Shown here in pieces: positions 12,601 to 25,738 of a stretch of 64,000 nt of DNA. The notes beneath the pieces are model-generated. The model searched no databases, was not told the origin of the DNA, and saw nothing but the letters and a program-made list of their open reading frames with translations. The stretch lies in the NCBI GenBank assembly GCA_029204225.1, contig CM055092.1, forward strand, positions 61,575,779 through 61,639,778, written 5' to 3'. Made by a program: the position numbers and the translations under genes. How positions within the stretch are numbered: position 1 is the first letter of the stretch; every line of letters starts with the position of its first letter. Origin of the DNA: Diphasiastrum complanatum. Taxonomy: Eukaryota > Streptophyta > Lycopodiopsida > Lycopodiales > Lycopodiaceae.

Positions 12601-15600
12601 AATCAGCCCGATTCAAATCGGCCTGATTCAAATTGACTTGTAACCTTGTTATAGACCGTGATACTCGTTTTACTTCTGGGTTTTGGACTGAACTTATGCG
12701 TATCTTAAATATTAAAATTTTTATGGGTACAGCCTATCACTCTTCTGTTGACAACCAGTCTGAAGTCCTTAATCGTATTGTTGAGCATTATTTACGTAAC
12801 TTTGTCTCACCTTTTGGTCGAGATTGGGATCAGCATTTGTGTTCTGCAGAATACAGCTATAACAGTTTTGTCAGTACCAGTACAGGTGTGTCTCCATTTC
12901 TACTGGCTAATGGATATTCTCCGTTGCTTCCAAGTCTTCCACCCTCTCTTGATGGCATTCATGTTACTTTGTCTTCTTTTCTTACTAATTCTCGTAATTC
13001 TATTGTACAGGCACAAGAGCATTTGGCACGAGCTCAACATCGTTATAAGTCCCTGATCATCATAGGTCTTTTATAGAGTTTACTAAGGGCCAGTGTTCGC
13101 CTTTCATTTGCACGTCATAAATTTGTTCAAGCTCGTTCTCTTACTGAAAAATTGTCTGCTCGTTATTATGGTCCTTTTGTGATTGTCGAGAAGCTTAGCC
13201 CTGTTACTTACCGTTTACAGTTACCTGTCACTACACGTGCTTGTGATATTTTTCATGTTATTCTACTATGTTCATCTCTTTAGCCATGTGATTCTAGGAG
13301 CCATGCTTGCAACCAAACACGTTTCCAAACGGGGCCGTTTGAAATGTGTTTTGAACGGCCAGATTTCAGAGTTTTTTTTCCATTTTTTTCCCAAAAGAAT
13401 GGCAATTTTTTTTTCGGTTGGGCTCACCTGACCTCAAGGCTAAAGTGCTTAATATTGGTGCCCTATCAGTTATCAATCAAGAGTACTTGCACTCTTTTGT
13501 AAATTCAGCACCATCAACTATCGAAACCCAGTGAAACAAGGTTTGCATATATGTATATTGTTTTGGCAAAGAAAAGATGTAGAGAGCATTTTGCTTGCTC
13601 CAACATTTTGGGGTGACACAAAAAAGATTATCACTTTGCTAAAACCTGTCTTGAAGTTGCTAACGGTCATTGATAGAGAGGGAGCCACCATGGGATTCAT
13701 TTATGAGTTGATGGATCATATGGTGGAGGGTATTAAAGCATGTGATGTAATCGACCCCTCATCACGTCATACTATTGAGGAATTTTGTATGGAACGTTGG
13801 AATATGATGCACTCACCTCTCCATGCAGCTGGGTATGTGTTGCATCCACAATGGTTGGGGATGGGGCAAGAGAGTGATGCGGAAGTCATAGCTGGATGGA
13901 TGACAGTTTTGGAAAGGTACACTAGAGGGGCAGTTGAGGAACAAGCCAACATAGCAGATCAATTGCACACATACAGGAACACAGAGGGTTTGTTTGGACG
14001 ACCACATGCACGATTGGCTTCAAAGAGGGTATCGGAGTGAAGTGGTGGGAATCACATAGATCATCCACACTTGAGCTACAACGACTAGCGATTAGGATCC
14101 TTTCACAGGCTTCTACAACCTCTCCATGCGAGAGAAATTGGAGTACCTTTTCCCTTATGCACACAAAGAAGAGAAACAGATTAAAGCCTGCCACACAAGA
14201 GAAATTGGTTTTCATCCATTTCAATCTTCGGTTGTTATCAAAAATGATAAATCGTCAATTCCATAAACTTGAACTCAAACTAAGTGACTTGGACGTTGAA
14301 GGCGATGTAGATAGATTAAGGTTTTTAAAATGGCAAAAATAGATTCTTTGTGATGCAACTTAGCTAAATTAGATCATTCTAGGTCATACATAACAATGAT
14401 AGCATTTAACAATAGAAAACCACAAAACAAGACCATACAAATGTAGATCAAAAACATATTAACCAATTGCAAGGAGTTAGGACCACAAATCCTCAATGTA
14501 TTTATAATCAAAAAAGAAATACACGAAATGTTTGGATTACAAGTCCATTGTCCACTCAGCAGTACTAGCAAAAAGTAGCAAAATGCAATAGTCAACAAAA
14601 CCAAAAAAGATGGTGATGCATATCTATAGTATAGCTGCTAGCACCAATCCTCTAGCTACTCGATGATGTCGTAGTCGATATATACATGCTCGGTAGGCTA
14701 ATCATCATCATCCTCCAAATCTCCCAAAGCAATGTCAACGAGATCAGATGCACCACTTGCTCCTGGGATGTCCCATCTCTCCTGAAGTTCCGCTCTCAGC
14801 TTCCAAACCAATTAAATTTTACATACTAAACGTGGATAAAAAGATTCCAAGCGTTTGGATGATTTTTTCAAACGTTTTAAACGCGTTTCAAACGTTTCAC
14901 GTTTGGATGTTTCAAACGGTTGGTTGCAACTGTGCTAGGAGCCTCCACGTAAAAGCACTACATTATCAACGTTCATACGTAGTTGTAGGTGCCATCAAAA
15001 CAATATGTCCAAACTCCACACTATCTTTTCTTCATCAAAAATCTAAATTGAATTTTCTTATCACTTCTTCAAAGGTGAACTCCATAGTTAGTCACGATGC
15101 AAGAGCAAAGCCAAGGGAACAGAGTTCTTACTTAGCCTCAAAAAAGTTGTATATTTTTCACCTTCATCAAGATGAAAGAAAACCTATAGAAGGTAAACAT
15201 TTGCCAGTAAAGAAAAAGAATAGGATAAATCTTAAATGATCCACCCACACAAGTCTTAGATGATCAACTTGTCTAATCGCTCCCAATCAAAGGTGTTGTT
15301 CATGTGCGTGAAGATCAATCAATATTACCTTCTATACATAATAACAACAAACATCGTGTTGAGCTTCCATTACTTCTCAGGAGGTCGGGTAAAAGCAATG
15401 ACAACGAGTAGCAATAAACAAAAAATCTAATCAAATTACATTTGCGTCCTTTTTTTATTATTACAACCACACGATTCAATTGACATGGTTCAGAACAACT
15501 TTGTTTTAAGAAAATTCCTTATTGATCAGAATATGAAAGAGACTTATTCCATGAGGTTGTTTGGATAGAGTTGGAAACCCCTACGATTGCAAGTCTCTTA

Positions 15601-17790
15601 TAACTCAAAATTACCCTCATTGGGTCCTTTTGGAAAGTCATCATATTTTGTCAAGATTGTTCTTTTAACCAAAGCTATTCCAAAACAATGAACCTAGGCG
15701 ACAATAACATTATCTAAACCAAATTAGAAAAGATCATGTGCTAGCCTTACATAAGATATAAGTGGACCAAGAGATTTCATGAAGCACAACCCACAAATAT
15801 TTGGTTTCATTATACAATTGGACCCTCCACTAAATCGATATTTAGGTCTAGAATTGAAACTATTGAGAATGTTCCGTTTGGGACACCTGGGCTAGGTTAT
15901 CATTCCCCACACCTTTGAGAAAGTTCTCTTCAAGACCAATCTTTTCTAAATTTCTTGAAATGGGCTTTCAATAAGCTTGCAATATGAGCATATTTTGGAT
16001 ATTACTTACAAGTTTCCATGATTATAGGTACATTCGTTGCTTTGATTGTTCCTACTCATCATGTGAACACGGTAGTACAAGGGATCCCACGGTTTTTGCT
16101 ACACCCATTAGAGAGAGATACCTATGTTAGATGGGAAGGCATCTCGATGGACCTTATTAATTGACTACCAAGGAACCAAGTGGAGTGAGATGCTATCCAC
16201 ATAGTGGTAGATTGACTGATCAAAATTGTACATCTAATAGCAAATAAGAAAGTAAAATATCCTCAACTCGATTCCATTATGAACTAAATATTGCAAACAT
16301 CGATACTTGCAACTTTAATGGATAAGAATAACCTTACAGAAATAATGAAAGTAACAAACTTGTCAAACAAAAGACCAACTTTGGCGTACGAATATTAAAC
16401 TAGGCTGGCTAGATGTACCATGTCGGCTTGTTCTCCACATCAATAAACCTCCCCTCATATGGAAGATGCTTTTCTTCCAAGGTCATCAACACTCTTTGGG
16501 AGAAAGGGCCTGCAATACCATATCAACAACATTTTGAAGAAATGTAAGCCTTCGAATATTAAAAAACACAAACAAGACGGCGTACAAGATTTCTACAGCA
16601 TCCTAATGAAGAAGTCAATACTTTTGCCAAAATTTGGTAGAATGCTCAAAGTCTTGGAATTGATGCTCAAATTCAAAATAGGAGTGAAATAAACATTAAT
16701 TTCTAACACAAAGAAGGTAAATTTCTTATCTAGTAGTACATATTGTATGTGCAAATGGTCAATGCACCATGCTAATGTTGGCCATCAAATAATTGATCAT
16801 TTCTATATTTATGAACATGAATGACAAAACGTCGAAGCATAACACCTTTATATTTTCATGGTGTATATAACAACTGCCCTTTATCTAACTATAATTCAGA
16901 AGTTAGAACATACTCTCCAGCCTTTTCAAAATCAAACGTTTTGATATCGGGAAAATCAGCTTTTCATATGACTTCACCAGTTGGAAAGAATCAAAAAGTT
17001 GGAATAAAGGCGTCATAACTATTGTATTTTTATTACTACTAACCAGAAAACTGATTGCAGATAGATACTACACTCCAAAGTCTACAATCAATTTGAGTCA
17101 TTCAAAAGTGATTCAAATTTATGAATTGGAGAATCGACAAGGATACATGTCCAAATTATGGCCCACACCTAAAACTATGATGGAATGAGGTATATTTAAT
17201 AGCACAATATTTATCAGTTGCTTTCCATACAATTTTGAAAAATCATATATACCAATTATTATGATAAGTTGAATATCACGTCCTTCGAAGTAGATTCCCG
17301 TTGTAACGAAATGCTTTCCATTGCAACTACATTTTGAAAAGCTCGTCCCGAAAAACTACTATAATTTTCTTATACATCTTTATGCTGATTTTTGCCACTA
17401 AATCCAAAAAAAAAAATTGGTTTTACAAAAATTTGCAAACACATTTAAGAACCAATGAAAAGCTACCAATTTCATTCCCATACTTTGCCAGCTTTCCCAA
17501 ACATTGGCTTTCTGGCAATTTTACTGGCTTTCCCCAAATACCCAAAAATTTCACTGGCTTTCCAATTTTCTGAAGGACTAATTTTACTAGTTTTTTGAGG
17601 ACCAACAACCTCTAGGGATCTAGAGTCCCTATAATCTGGCAATCTTAGAATCGGCAATCTCACTAACAACTGTACAATGATATAGGTCAAGCTTCATGGA
17701 TGCCAGTTTCACTATCAATTGTACTATTATGATATGTATGATGGTATGATATCATTATTATGTATAATCATTAATAATACTTTTTGAAGC

Positions 17791-17821
<31 letters not shown>

Positions 17822-20622
17822 TATCATAGGTCCCGCGGTACTGGGTACCGCGGATCCCGGTACCGCGGGACCGTACTGGTACCACGGTACCATAATATAA
17901 TATATTATTTATTATTTAATATTTTTTTTTAATTTTTTTTAACCTAAACTACCCGCCCCCCTCGCATTTCATCAAAAAAAAATTTGCGCCCTCCTCCGCC
18001 CTACCATCGCTATTGTTTCCGCCTGCCTGCCTTCGATTCCTTGCGTCACCCTTCGCCCACGCATTGCCCTGCCTTGCATCTGACTTGCTTCGCCCTACCT
18101 TCGCCCATTTTCAACGTCTCTCACACAGTGTACCCTGCTGTTTTTTTTCCAGCGTTCCATCCTTGCAGCTTTAGCTTCATCTGCATTTTGTCCCTAGTTT
18201 TCTCCATCGCAATGGTGCAATCCGACCTTTCCGATCTGTGGGACGAGGTAGACATTGTCAGGCGGGTTGCCGACAAGGCCAACAAGACCGGTCAGAAGAT
18301 CATGCGCTGCCGATACTGTCTCGTCGAGTTTGCTGCATCCCTTACTCGCCTTAAGGGCCATCTGCTCGGTGCACGCGCCAAAAATGGTGCCACCTTGAAT
18401 GCTGCCCCTTGTGGCAGCATGACCGTCCCCGACAGGCAGCGACTACTGGACACCTACGGGCCGCGACTCGTGGCAGGGGAGAACACCATTTCAGAGGGCA
18501 TTCTCCAATTTTGCACCGCTCCTTATGTGGCTGACCCACAGTTGTTGCCTGCTTGGCTGGCACGCACGAGGAGAGGGAGTGCATCCTCCTCCAATCCCTT
18601 TGCCCCTCATCCCCCTCAGGCAGTTCTGCCTCACGCACCCCCATCTGCTCAGATTCCGGTGTATCCCGTCCCATCGCGTCCACCAGTTGCCACTGCGGTT
18701 CCACCACCACCCACTGTTGCTCGCACTCCCCCAATCTACGACTTTCTCATGGACTCTCCGCCACCCGAGTAGGCCCAGGATGCTACTGCTGGGGCCTTCG
18801 AGGATGTGGAAGAGATCCCTTCTTCCTTCCCTTCCCATCCGGATGACCTCCTCAGCCAGCAGTTTTCGTACCCCATGCCAAATGTTGCCCCTCCACCAGT
18901 GCACCCAACCTATGCTGCTGCACCCATCCCTGCCAGTGCACCCCACTCTCCCCATTCCACGTCTACAGCCGATGCATCCACCAATGCCCAGCCTGTCGCG
19001 TCATCGTCCATTCCCGTCACGGTTGGTGCACCGTGCTGGAGGTCCACCACCCGTCGCCCACCAGGGAGAGCCCTTGTGCAGCAGACCATTCACGGCGCGC
19101 ATCAGCCGCACATGGACAGAGAGGCCACACAGGCCGTGGCCAGTCTGATTTACGAGCTGAACCTGCCCTTTGCCATCACCGACTCTGAGCCCTTCAGAAG
19201 GGCCTTTCGCTTTGCACAGTCTGTCAGCCCTAGCTGGAGAGTCCCTAGTTCAGAGCTTGTCCGCACACACATGCTGAGGGATAGGGTTGAGTCCTTCTCT
19301 AGAGAGATGGAGCCTCTGCGTCGGCACTAGGCCACTTACGGTTGCAGCATCATGTCCGATGGCTGGACTGATGTCAGGAGGAGGCCGATTCTCAACATAC
19401 TGGTCTCCAGCTGCATGGGCACACAGTTTTTGAGGGCAGTGGATGGGAGAGTCATATCTACAGAGTTCATGTTTGATGTCATCAGGTCTTCCATCCTAGC
19501 CATAGGCCCACAGCATGTCGTCACGATGGTGGCGTGTCACGGTGGTGACGGACAATGCCACAAATTGCATTCAGATGGGTGTACTGCTAGAGGCCGAGTT
19601 CCCTCATATTGTTCATACACCATGTGCAGCGCACGGCATAGACCTTCTGATGGGGGACAATGGAGCACTTCCCTGGGTTAGAGCCATCGTCCGGGAGGCC
19701 ATCTTCCTGGTGACTTTTGTCACCAGAAAGAGGCGTGTTCTTGCCATGTTCCGGGTGTTCAGCCATCTGGACCTCCGTAAGCCAGCCCCCACACGCTTTG
19801 CATTCGACTTGGTGGTCATCGACCGTTTGATGAGGTGCAGGGCCCAGCTTCTACAGATGGTTGCCAAATGATCCTTGGGGTGCCAGTACATTTCCGCGCA
19901 CTGAGGATGGGGAGCACTTTTCTTCCACGGTGAGGGGAGACCAATTCCGGAGGGATGCACAGACATTGTCAGGACTGCTTCGACCACTCTACATTGTGCT
20001 CCGCATGGCTGACAGCAAGGGGTCGACACTGGGACTGGTGTATGAGCTCATGGACCGGATTGGACAGTTCCTGCAGCTGCCCATCTTGCAACCAGAGAGG
20101 TAAGCGGTACAGTGTTGTAATTGACCTTTATCTTTTCAGTACTTGCTAGATTGTTTTTCTGTCAACATTAAGTTTTTTCTTAATGCCCTAAACCACATGC
20201 CCCTCACCTGTAGGATGACAGAGCTGAAGTTCATATGGGAGACGCGGTGGAACTACTTCCACAGGAGTATCCACAGCGTTGCACACATGCTGCATCCCCT
20301 CTTCCTCTCTCCGACACAGATCGCAGACAGGGAGCTCGAGGCTGATTGGCTTCAGTACATTAGCGGTTGGTGTTCTGTAGCACCAACGCACGTCTTGCCA
20401 GGAGACTTCCGACCATTACGAGCGCATTGCGGTGATTAGCTATTCTCCCATAGCATGTTGGTTGACTCCTAGTACGTTGGTTTCATTTCTTCATAAAGTT
20501 GTCTCTCTGACATGCAAATTTTAAACCTTGCAGACGAAGATATCTGATTTGGAGCGCCAGGTTGACATGCCTACGGACAACACCCATCCCATGCTTGCAG
20601 ATGACCTGGGCACACAGTTGAT

Positions 20623-20704
<82 letters not shown>

Positions 20705-23700
20705 GCTTGAGCACAAAGAGCCCCCATTGTATGAGGCAGATGAGCCAGTGTCAGAGGATGAGCATGATGAGGATGAGCCCATTCGGGTTGTGTTTGCCAA
20801 ATCAGAGAGGGATGAGGCAGATGATACAGGTGCAGGGGTCAAAGGTGCATCACGTGGCAGAGGTGGGACACATGGCACAGGTTATACCGGCAGACAGGCA
20901 GGGCACACAGGGGGGGCCAGTGGCATACCTACCTATGTCGACATGATGGAGGAGGCTCTTGATAGAGGGCAAAGTGGTTTAGATGCCAGTCCCGTAGATG
21001 TTTGGATGCGTGCAGCAGAGTCATGGCCGTTACTATGACAGCACACCAGAGGAGGCACCTGATGACTTTCATTGCACAGATTGGGAGGCCATGCAGGGTC
21101 TACAGGGTGCACATGATGAGGCACGGGATGAGGCTTGGGTTGATTCAGGGGTTGGTGCACAGGATGATTCAGAGATTGGTGCACAGGATGATTTAGAGGC
21201 TGGTGCACGGGATGAGTCCCAGAGCCCAGAGCATTTGTATTCGGATGCCCAACTGGACGACTTGGTTGCCACATTGGATTCAGAGGCCCGGCAGATGTCG
21301 AGTGTCAGGGCGCCCCCATCATCTCTTGCCAGCATGCCATACACAGAGTCCCAGCCAGACCAGCCGCATGAGGTGCCTACAGTTCCTCCAGCTCCTCAGA
21401 GGATGTATGTGTGTCGCACAGCTCCTCCAGTGCCACCGATGCCATTTAGGCCTACAGCCCCTCCATCGCCGTCCACTTCTACAGCACCAGGTCTCCATGG
21501 CAGGCCACCATTTGTGCCCAGGTTTTCTCTTGCGGCACCCACATCCACAGTGGCTCCTCCAGTGGCAGCACCCACGTCACATCCTCCTCCTTTGGCAGCA
21601 CCCAGGATGTACCAGTACCGGCCACCAGAGCGCCCCTTTCAGTACATATCGCCACTGTACTCGCCTCCTGCACGGGCAGTTCCTCCACTTGCAGCAGCCC
21701 CACGGGCACACACTCCACGAGCTCATCCTCCTCGCTCAGGTGCACAGGGAGTTCCCTCTTTTGCTTCCCTATCCCAGCTGGCCTCAGCTTGGGCCCAGCC
21801 TAGCCAGCCAGGTGATTTGCATGGGGGTGACGAGGCATTGACAGCTCCTCTTGTCCGCAAGTGTGTAAATCCTATTTTCATTTAATTTCGTTTGAAGTGA
21901 GTGCTAGCTTCACATATATGCACCTACATCATGAGCACAACAATCACCCCTACACCCCAAACGACATTTCATAAACACATGTAATACATCTGCATTTAAA
22001 AAAATTACAGAGATTGCATCTTACATGACCAGGCTCGCGTTGCACAAAAAACAACTATGTATATATTCAACCGTTGTATCAAGATAACATCACATATACT
22101 GTCATTTTTTTAAGCAGCCATCTAGTTATTTGTTGCACCATAAACTGCCGAAAACTACATAGCAACAGTCCGCCACATACGGCTGGACCTTATCTATTCT
22201 AAACATCCCTCACTGATCCTCCACCGACTCCTCGCCCTCGTCTGGTGCATTGTTTTGTCGATCTTGCTCTGCATCCCGGTTAGCCCGAGCTGCCTCCTGG
22301 TCAGCCCGACGTCTGGCCGCCCTTTCCCTGACCATGATGAGCTGCCGTCGTGTGAAATTCATTCCGATCTGTTCATCTAGATCCAGCTTGACAGCGGGGA
22401 TAGGATCCACAGCAGGGGCGGGTGGCTCCGGTTCCGGATTTCTCTGCCGAGTCTGTCGCAGCATCTCTCGGATATCTGCCTCTTGCTTCCGATGTCTCTC
22501 GTTGTGCCTTCGGATATCTTTCTCAAGCTTCCTCATGGCTTTGCCCTCGGCCTTCGATGGTATGCGCTCTGCCATCTCAATCGACCTTCTTCTCACAGCA
22601 CCCTGGTCCTTGAACACCCTCTCACAGCACCCTGTCTCTCACAGCCTGTCACCGGCTCTCGCTTGCACTCTCACTGTCTATCACTAGCTCTCACAGCCTC
22701 TGAAAATGCCGACCACAATGGCATTGTGTTACGAGCTCGTAACCAGTGCCGAACCCTAGAGAACACAGATAGGTCAGATACCACAGTCAGGGTCGTGTCC
22801 AGCGTACATGACCAACAGGGCAAGACAGTGTGAGTAGTGTGCCCCAGCACGGTCCATAGCCATGGCGGGCCTAACACAGCCTAGGGACCCTGTCAGCAGG
22901 ATAGGGCCCCCAGTTGGGTCCCGACGTGCAGTCGGCCACGTCAGTGCCACGTGGCCGACACTTGGCAGTTGCATGCTACCAGTCCTCACACTGGGCTAGG
23001 AGGGGCTTACTCTATATCAGGGAGTAGGCAGGGTTGGGTGGATCAGTTAGTGTTTGCCCTACTGTGGTGTTAGGATCTATTACACTGGTATCAGAGCCAT
23101 CTCCATCCTAGGGAGTTCAGGACAGCAGTAGAGAAAGCTATCAGAAGATAGGAAAGATTTCTCAGATTCTCAGGAAAGAATTGAGGAGGAAAATCGCTGT
23201 AGGAACAGCTTTCAAATCCTTGAAATTTGCTGGGAATTTACAGTTGTTTGAGGCACAATCCCTTGTAGAAGCTCAGCGCTGAAAAATCAGGGATTTACCC
23301 TTGATTTTTATGTATCAGTTGAGGATTCTGAGCCTATATTACCCAAGCAAACCCCAGTGGTTGAGGGTCAGTTGACTCAAGGATTCAAATGGAAACAGTA
23401 TTCCATTCAGGATGAGTACTTGCTCTATAGAGATAGAGTATGTGTCCCCAATTCAGAGGATTATAGGCAGCAGGTCCTATATGAATGTCATGACAATCCT
23501 AGCGCGGGACACCCAGGCATACAGAAGACCTATGAGCTTCTTCGTAGGCAATTTTTCTGGCCCAGTATGAAAAAGGACGTCCACCAGTATGTAACCAGTT
23601 GCCAGAAATGTCAAGTAAATAAAGCAGAGCGTTTAAAGGCAGGAGGGTTGTTGCATCCCTTAGAAATACCAGCTGGTAAATGGGAGAGTATCTCCATGGA

Positions 23701-25603
23701 TTTTATAGTAGGCCTGCCTAAAACCCAAAAGGGTAATGACGCTATATGGGTCACAGTTGACCGTCTGACCAAAATGGCTCATTTTATTCCGACCAAAACA
23801 ACCGTTAGAGCTCCAGAGTTAGCGAGGTTGTTTGTAGACGGGCTATTTAAATTGTACGGTCTACCTTCCGGCATAGTCAGCGACCGGGACAGTAAGTTTA
23901 CTGGAAATTTTTGGAAGGCAGTATTCCATCATCTCCATACTAAACTTAATATGAGTACCACCGACCATCCACAGACGGACGGTCAAACAGAAAGGGTAAA
24001 TCAAGTGCTGGAGGATATGCTTCGTGCATACGTCAGCAAGAGGCAGACTAATTGGGAGGAGTATCTCTCGATATTAGAGTTTGCTTACAACAGTACCAAA
24101 CATTCAGCTACGGGATACAGCCCATTTATGCTGATGTACGGTTTTCAGCCACGCTCACCCACAGCTGTAGGGTTTAAACAAGAAAAAGTTGAAGCAGCCA
24201 GAAACTTTTTAGAAGACCTAAACCAGATGATAGAACATGCTAAGCGTAGCATTAGACAATCCCAGGATCGAGCCAGGCATTATGCAGATCCACACAGACG
24301 GGATGTGCAGTTCTCCACTGGTGAGAGAGTCTACTTGAGAGTCCCAGTTGACTCTAAAACCCTCAAATCAGGAGTGTGTGCTAAGTTGTCTCCAAGGTAT
24401 TGTGGTCCCTTTACCATCAGTAGGAGACTAGGCGAGGTCACCTATGAACTAGAACTCCCACACAGCAGTAAGGTTTTTCCAGTTTTTCATGTAAGTCAGT
24501 TACGAAAAGCCTTAACCAGATCAGATAATCTGGTAGGGGACAGTGTTCTAGTTCTCCCATTGGATCCTCAACAACCTCCACATGAACCAGAGGAAATTCT
24601 TAATAGTAGAGAGACGCAGACTCGTCATACTCTATACCGAGAATATCTGGTTAAGTGGAATGATCAGCCTGTTGAGAATGCCACTTGGGAAAGAGGCAGC
24701 GTCCTTCGCAAGATTTTTCCAGACTTTGTCTTAGAGGACCAAGACGGTTCTTAAGGGGGAGGGAGTGTTACGAGCTCGTAACCAGTGCCGAACCCTAGAG
24801 AACACAGATAGGTCAGATACCACAGTCAGGGTCGTGTCCAGCGTACATGACCAACAGGGCAAGACAGTGTGAGTAGTGTGCCCCAGCACGGTCCATAGCC
24901 ATGGCGGGCCTAACACAGCCTAGGGACCCTGTCAGCAGGATAGGGCCCCCAGTTGGGTCCCGACGTGCAGTCGGCCACGTCAGTGCCACGTGGCCGACAC
25001 TTGGCAGTTGCATGCTACCAGTCCTCACACTGGGCTAGGAGGGGCTTACTCTATATCAGGGAGTAGGCAGGGTTGGGTGGATCAGTTAGTGTTTGCCCTA
25101 CTGTGGTGTTAGGATCTATTACACATTGTGAGTGCCTATTTATCCCCACAGCCTGGTCGGCCATGTGGATCCCCATCATCCATCCATGTGCCTCTATACC
25201 TACCCCCATGTGATGCTCCCCCCCTGTGTTGGTCTCCCATTGGCCCCATGGTCTGCTCACCCACAATGCCCATGTGCCTCTGTACCTGCCCCCATGTGAT
25301 GCTCCCCCCCTGTGTTGGTCTCCCATTGGCCCCATGGTCTGCTCACCCACAATGCCCATGTGCCACTGCACCAGTCCCCTACACCATGTACTGTACCTTC
25401 TTTTTTTACACCCAGTACACCTTTTTTTTCCATTTTTTTGTCCTTTTTTGGTAAGTAATAGGTAAAAAAAATTATCAATTATATTAAAAAATAAAAAAAA
25501 TATTAAAAATGGTACCACCCTGGTACCGCGGATCCCAGGGCGGTACCGTACCGACGGTACCACTGATACGGTACCGGCGGTACCATACCAACGGTACCAG
25601 AGG

Positions 25604-25674
<71 letters not shown>

Positions 25675-25690
25675 CATCAACCACCAAACA

Positions 25691-25738
<48 letters not shown>

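Larger units (their letters stand above)
22727..25123 (+). mobile_element. Young Ty3/gypsy chromovirus, internally deleted, intact LTRs
   Basis: Two LTRs of 358 bp, which I could not tell apart by eye, bound a 1681-bp interior. The 5-bp target duplication CATTG lies at 22722-22726 and 25124-25128. The primer-binding site TGGTATCAGAGCC is at 23086-23098 and the purine tract AAGGGGGAGGGAG at 24753-24765. The interior keeps a short 5' leader and the integrase-chromodomain end of pol; gag, protease, RT and RNase H are missing. The matching LTRs indicate a recent insertion, so the deletion derivative itself was mobilised, presumably by proteins from another copy (inference). It sits inside hAT A. 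Confidence 0.95.
17827..25609 (+). mobile_element. hAT element A, about 7.8 kb with a nested retroelement
   Basis: The left end TAGGTCCCGCGGTAC and the inverted right end TAGTACCCTCTGGTACCG each lead into a cluster of CGGTACCG/GGTACCGCGG words (17830-17895 and 25509-25605). The element is flanked by AT microsatellite on both sides, so the exact 8-bp duplication cannot be read. Inside are a BED-finger transposase pseudogene, an opposite-strand charged open frame, and a nested gypsy element at 22727-25123. Without the nested element it is about 5.4 kb. It lies in DHAR intron 1. Confidence 0.8.

Noticed and set aside
18351-19148. Long frames on both strands over the hAT A N-terminal region
   Set aside because: They are Pro/His/Trp-rich shadows of the GC-rich transposase gene; only the frame with the BED finger is supported.
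20483-20878. Ser-Leu repeat protein
   Set aside because: It is the (CT)n reading of a GA microsatellite; the same applies to frames at 31967-32191, 63138-63596 and 63362-63652.
21203-21841. 212-codon plus-strand frame
   Set aside because: It is a shifted-frame shadow of the Pro/Ala/Ser-rich hAT A tail.
25051-25680. 209-codon minus-strand frame
   Set aside because: It spans an LTR end, the 86-bp tandem repeat and microsatellites; it is a product of repeats.
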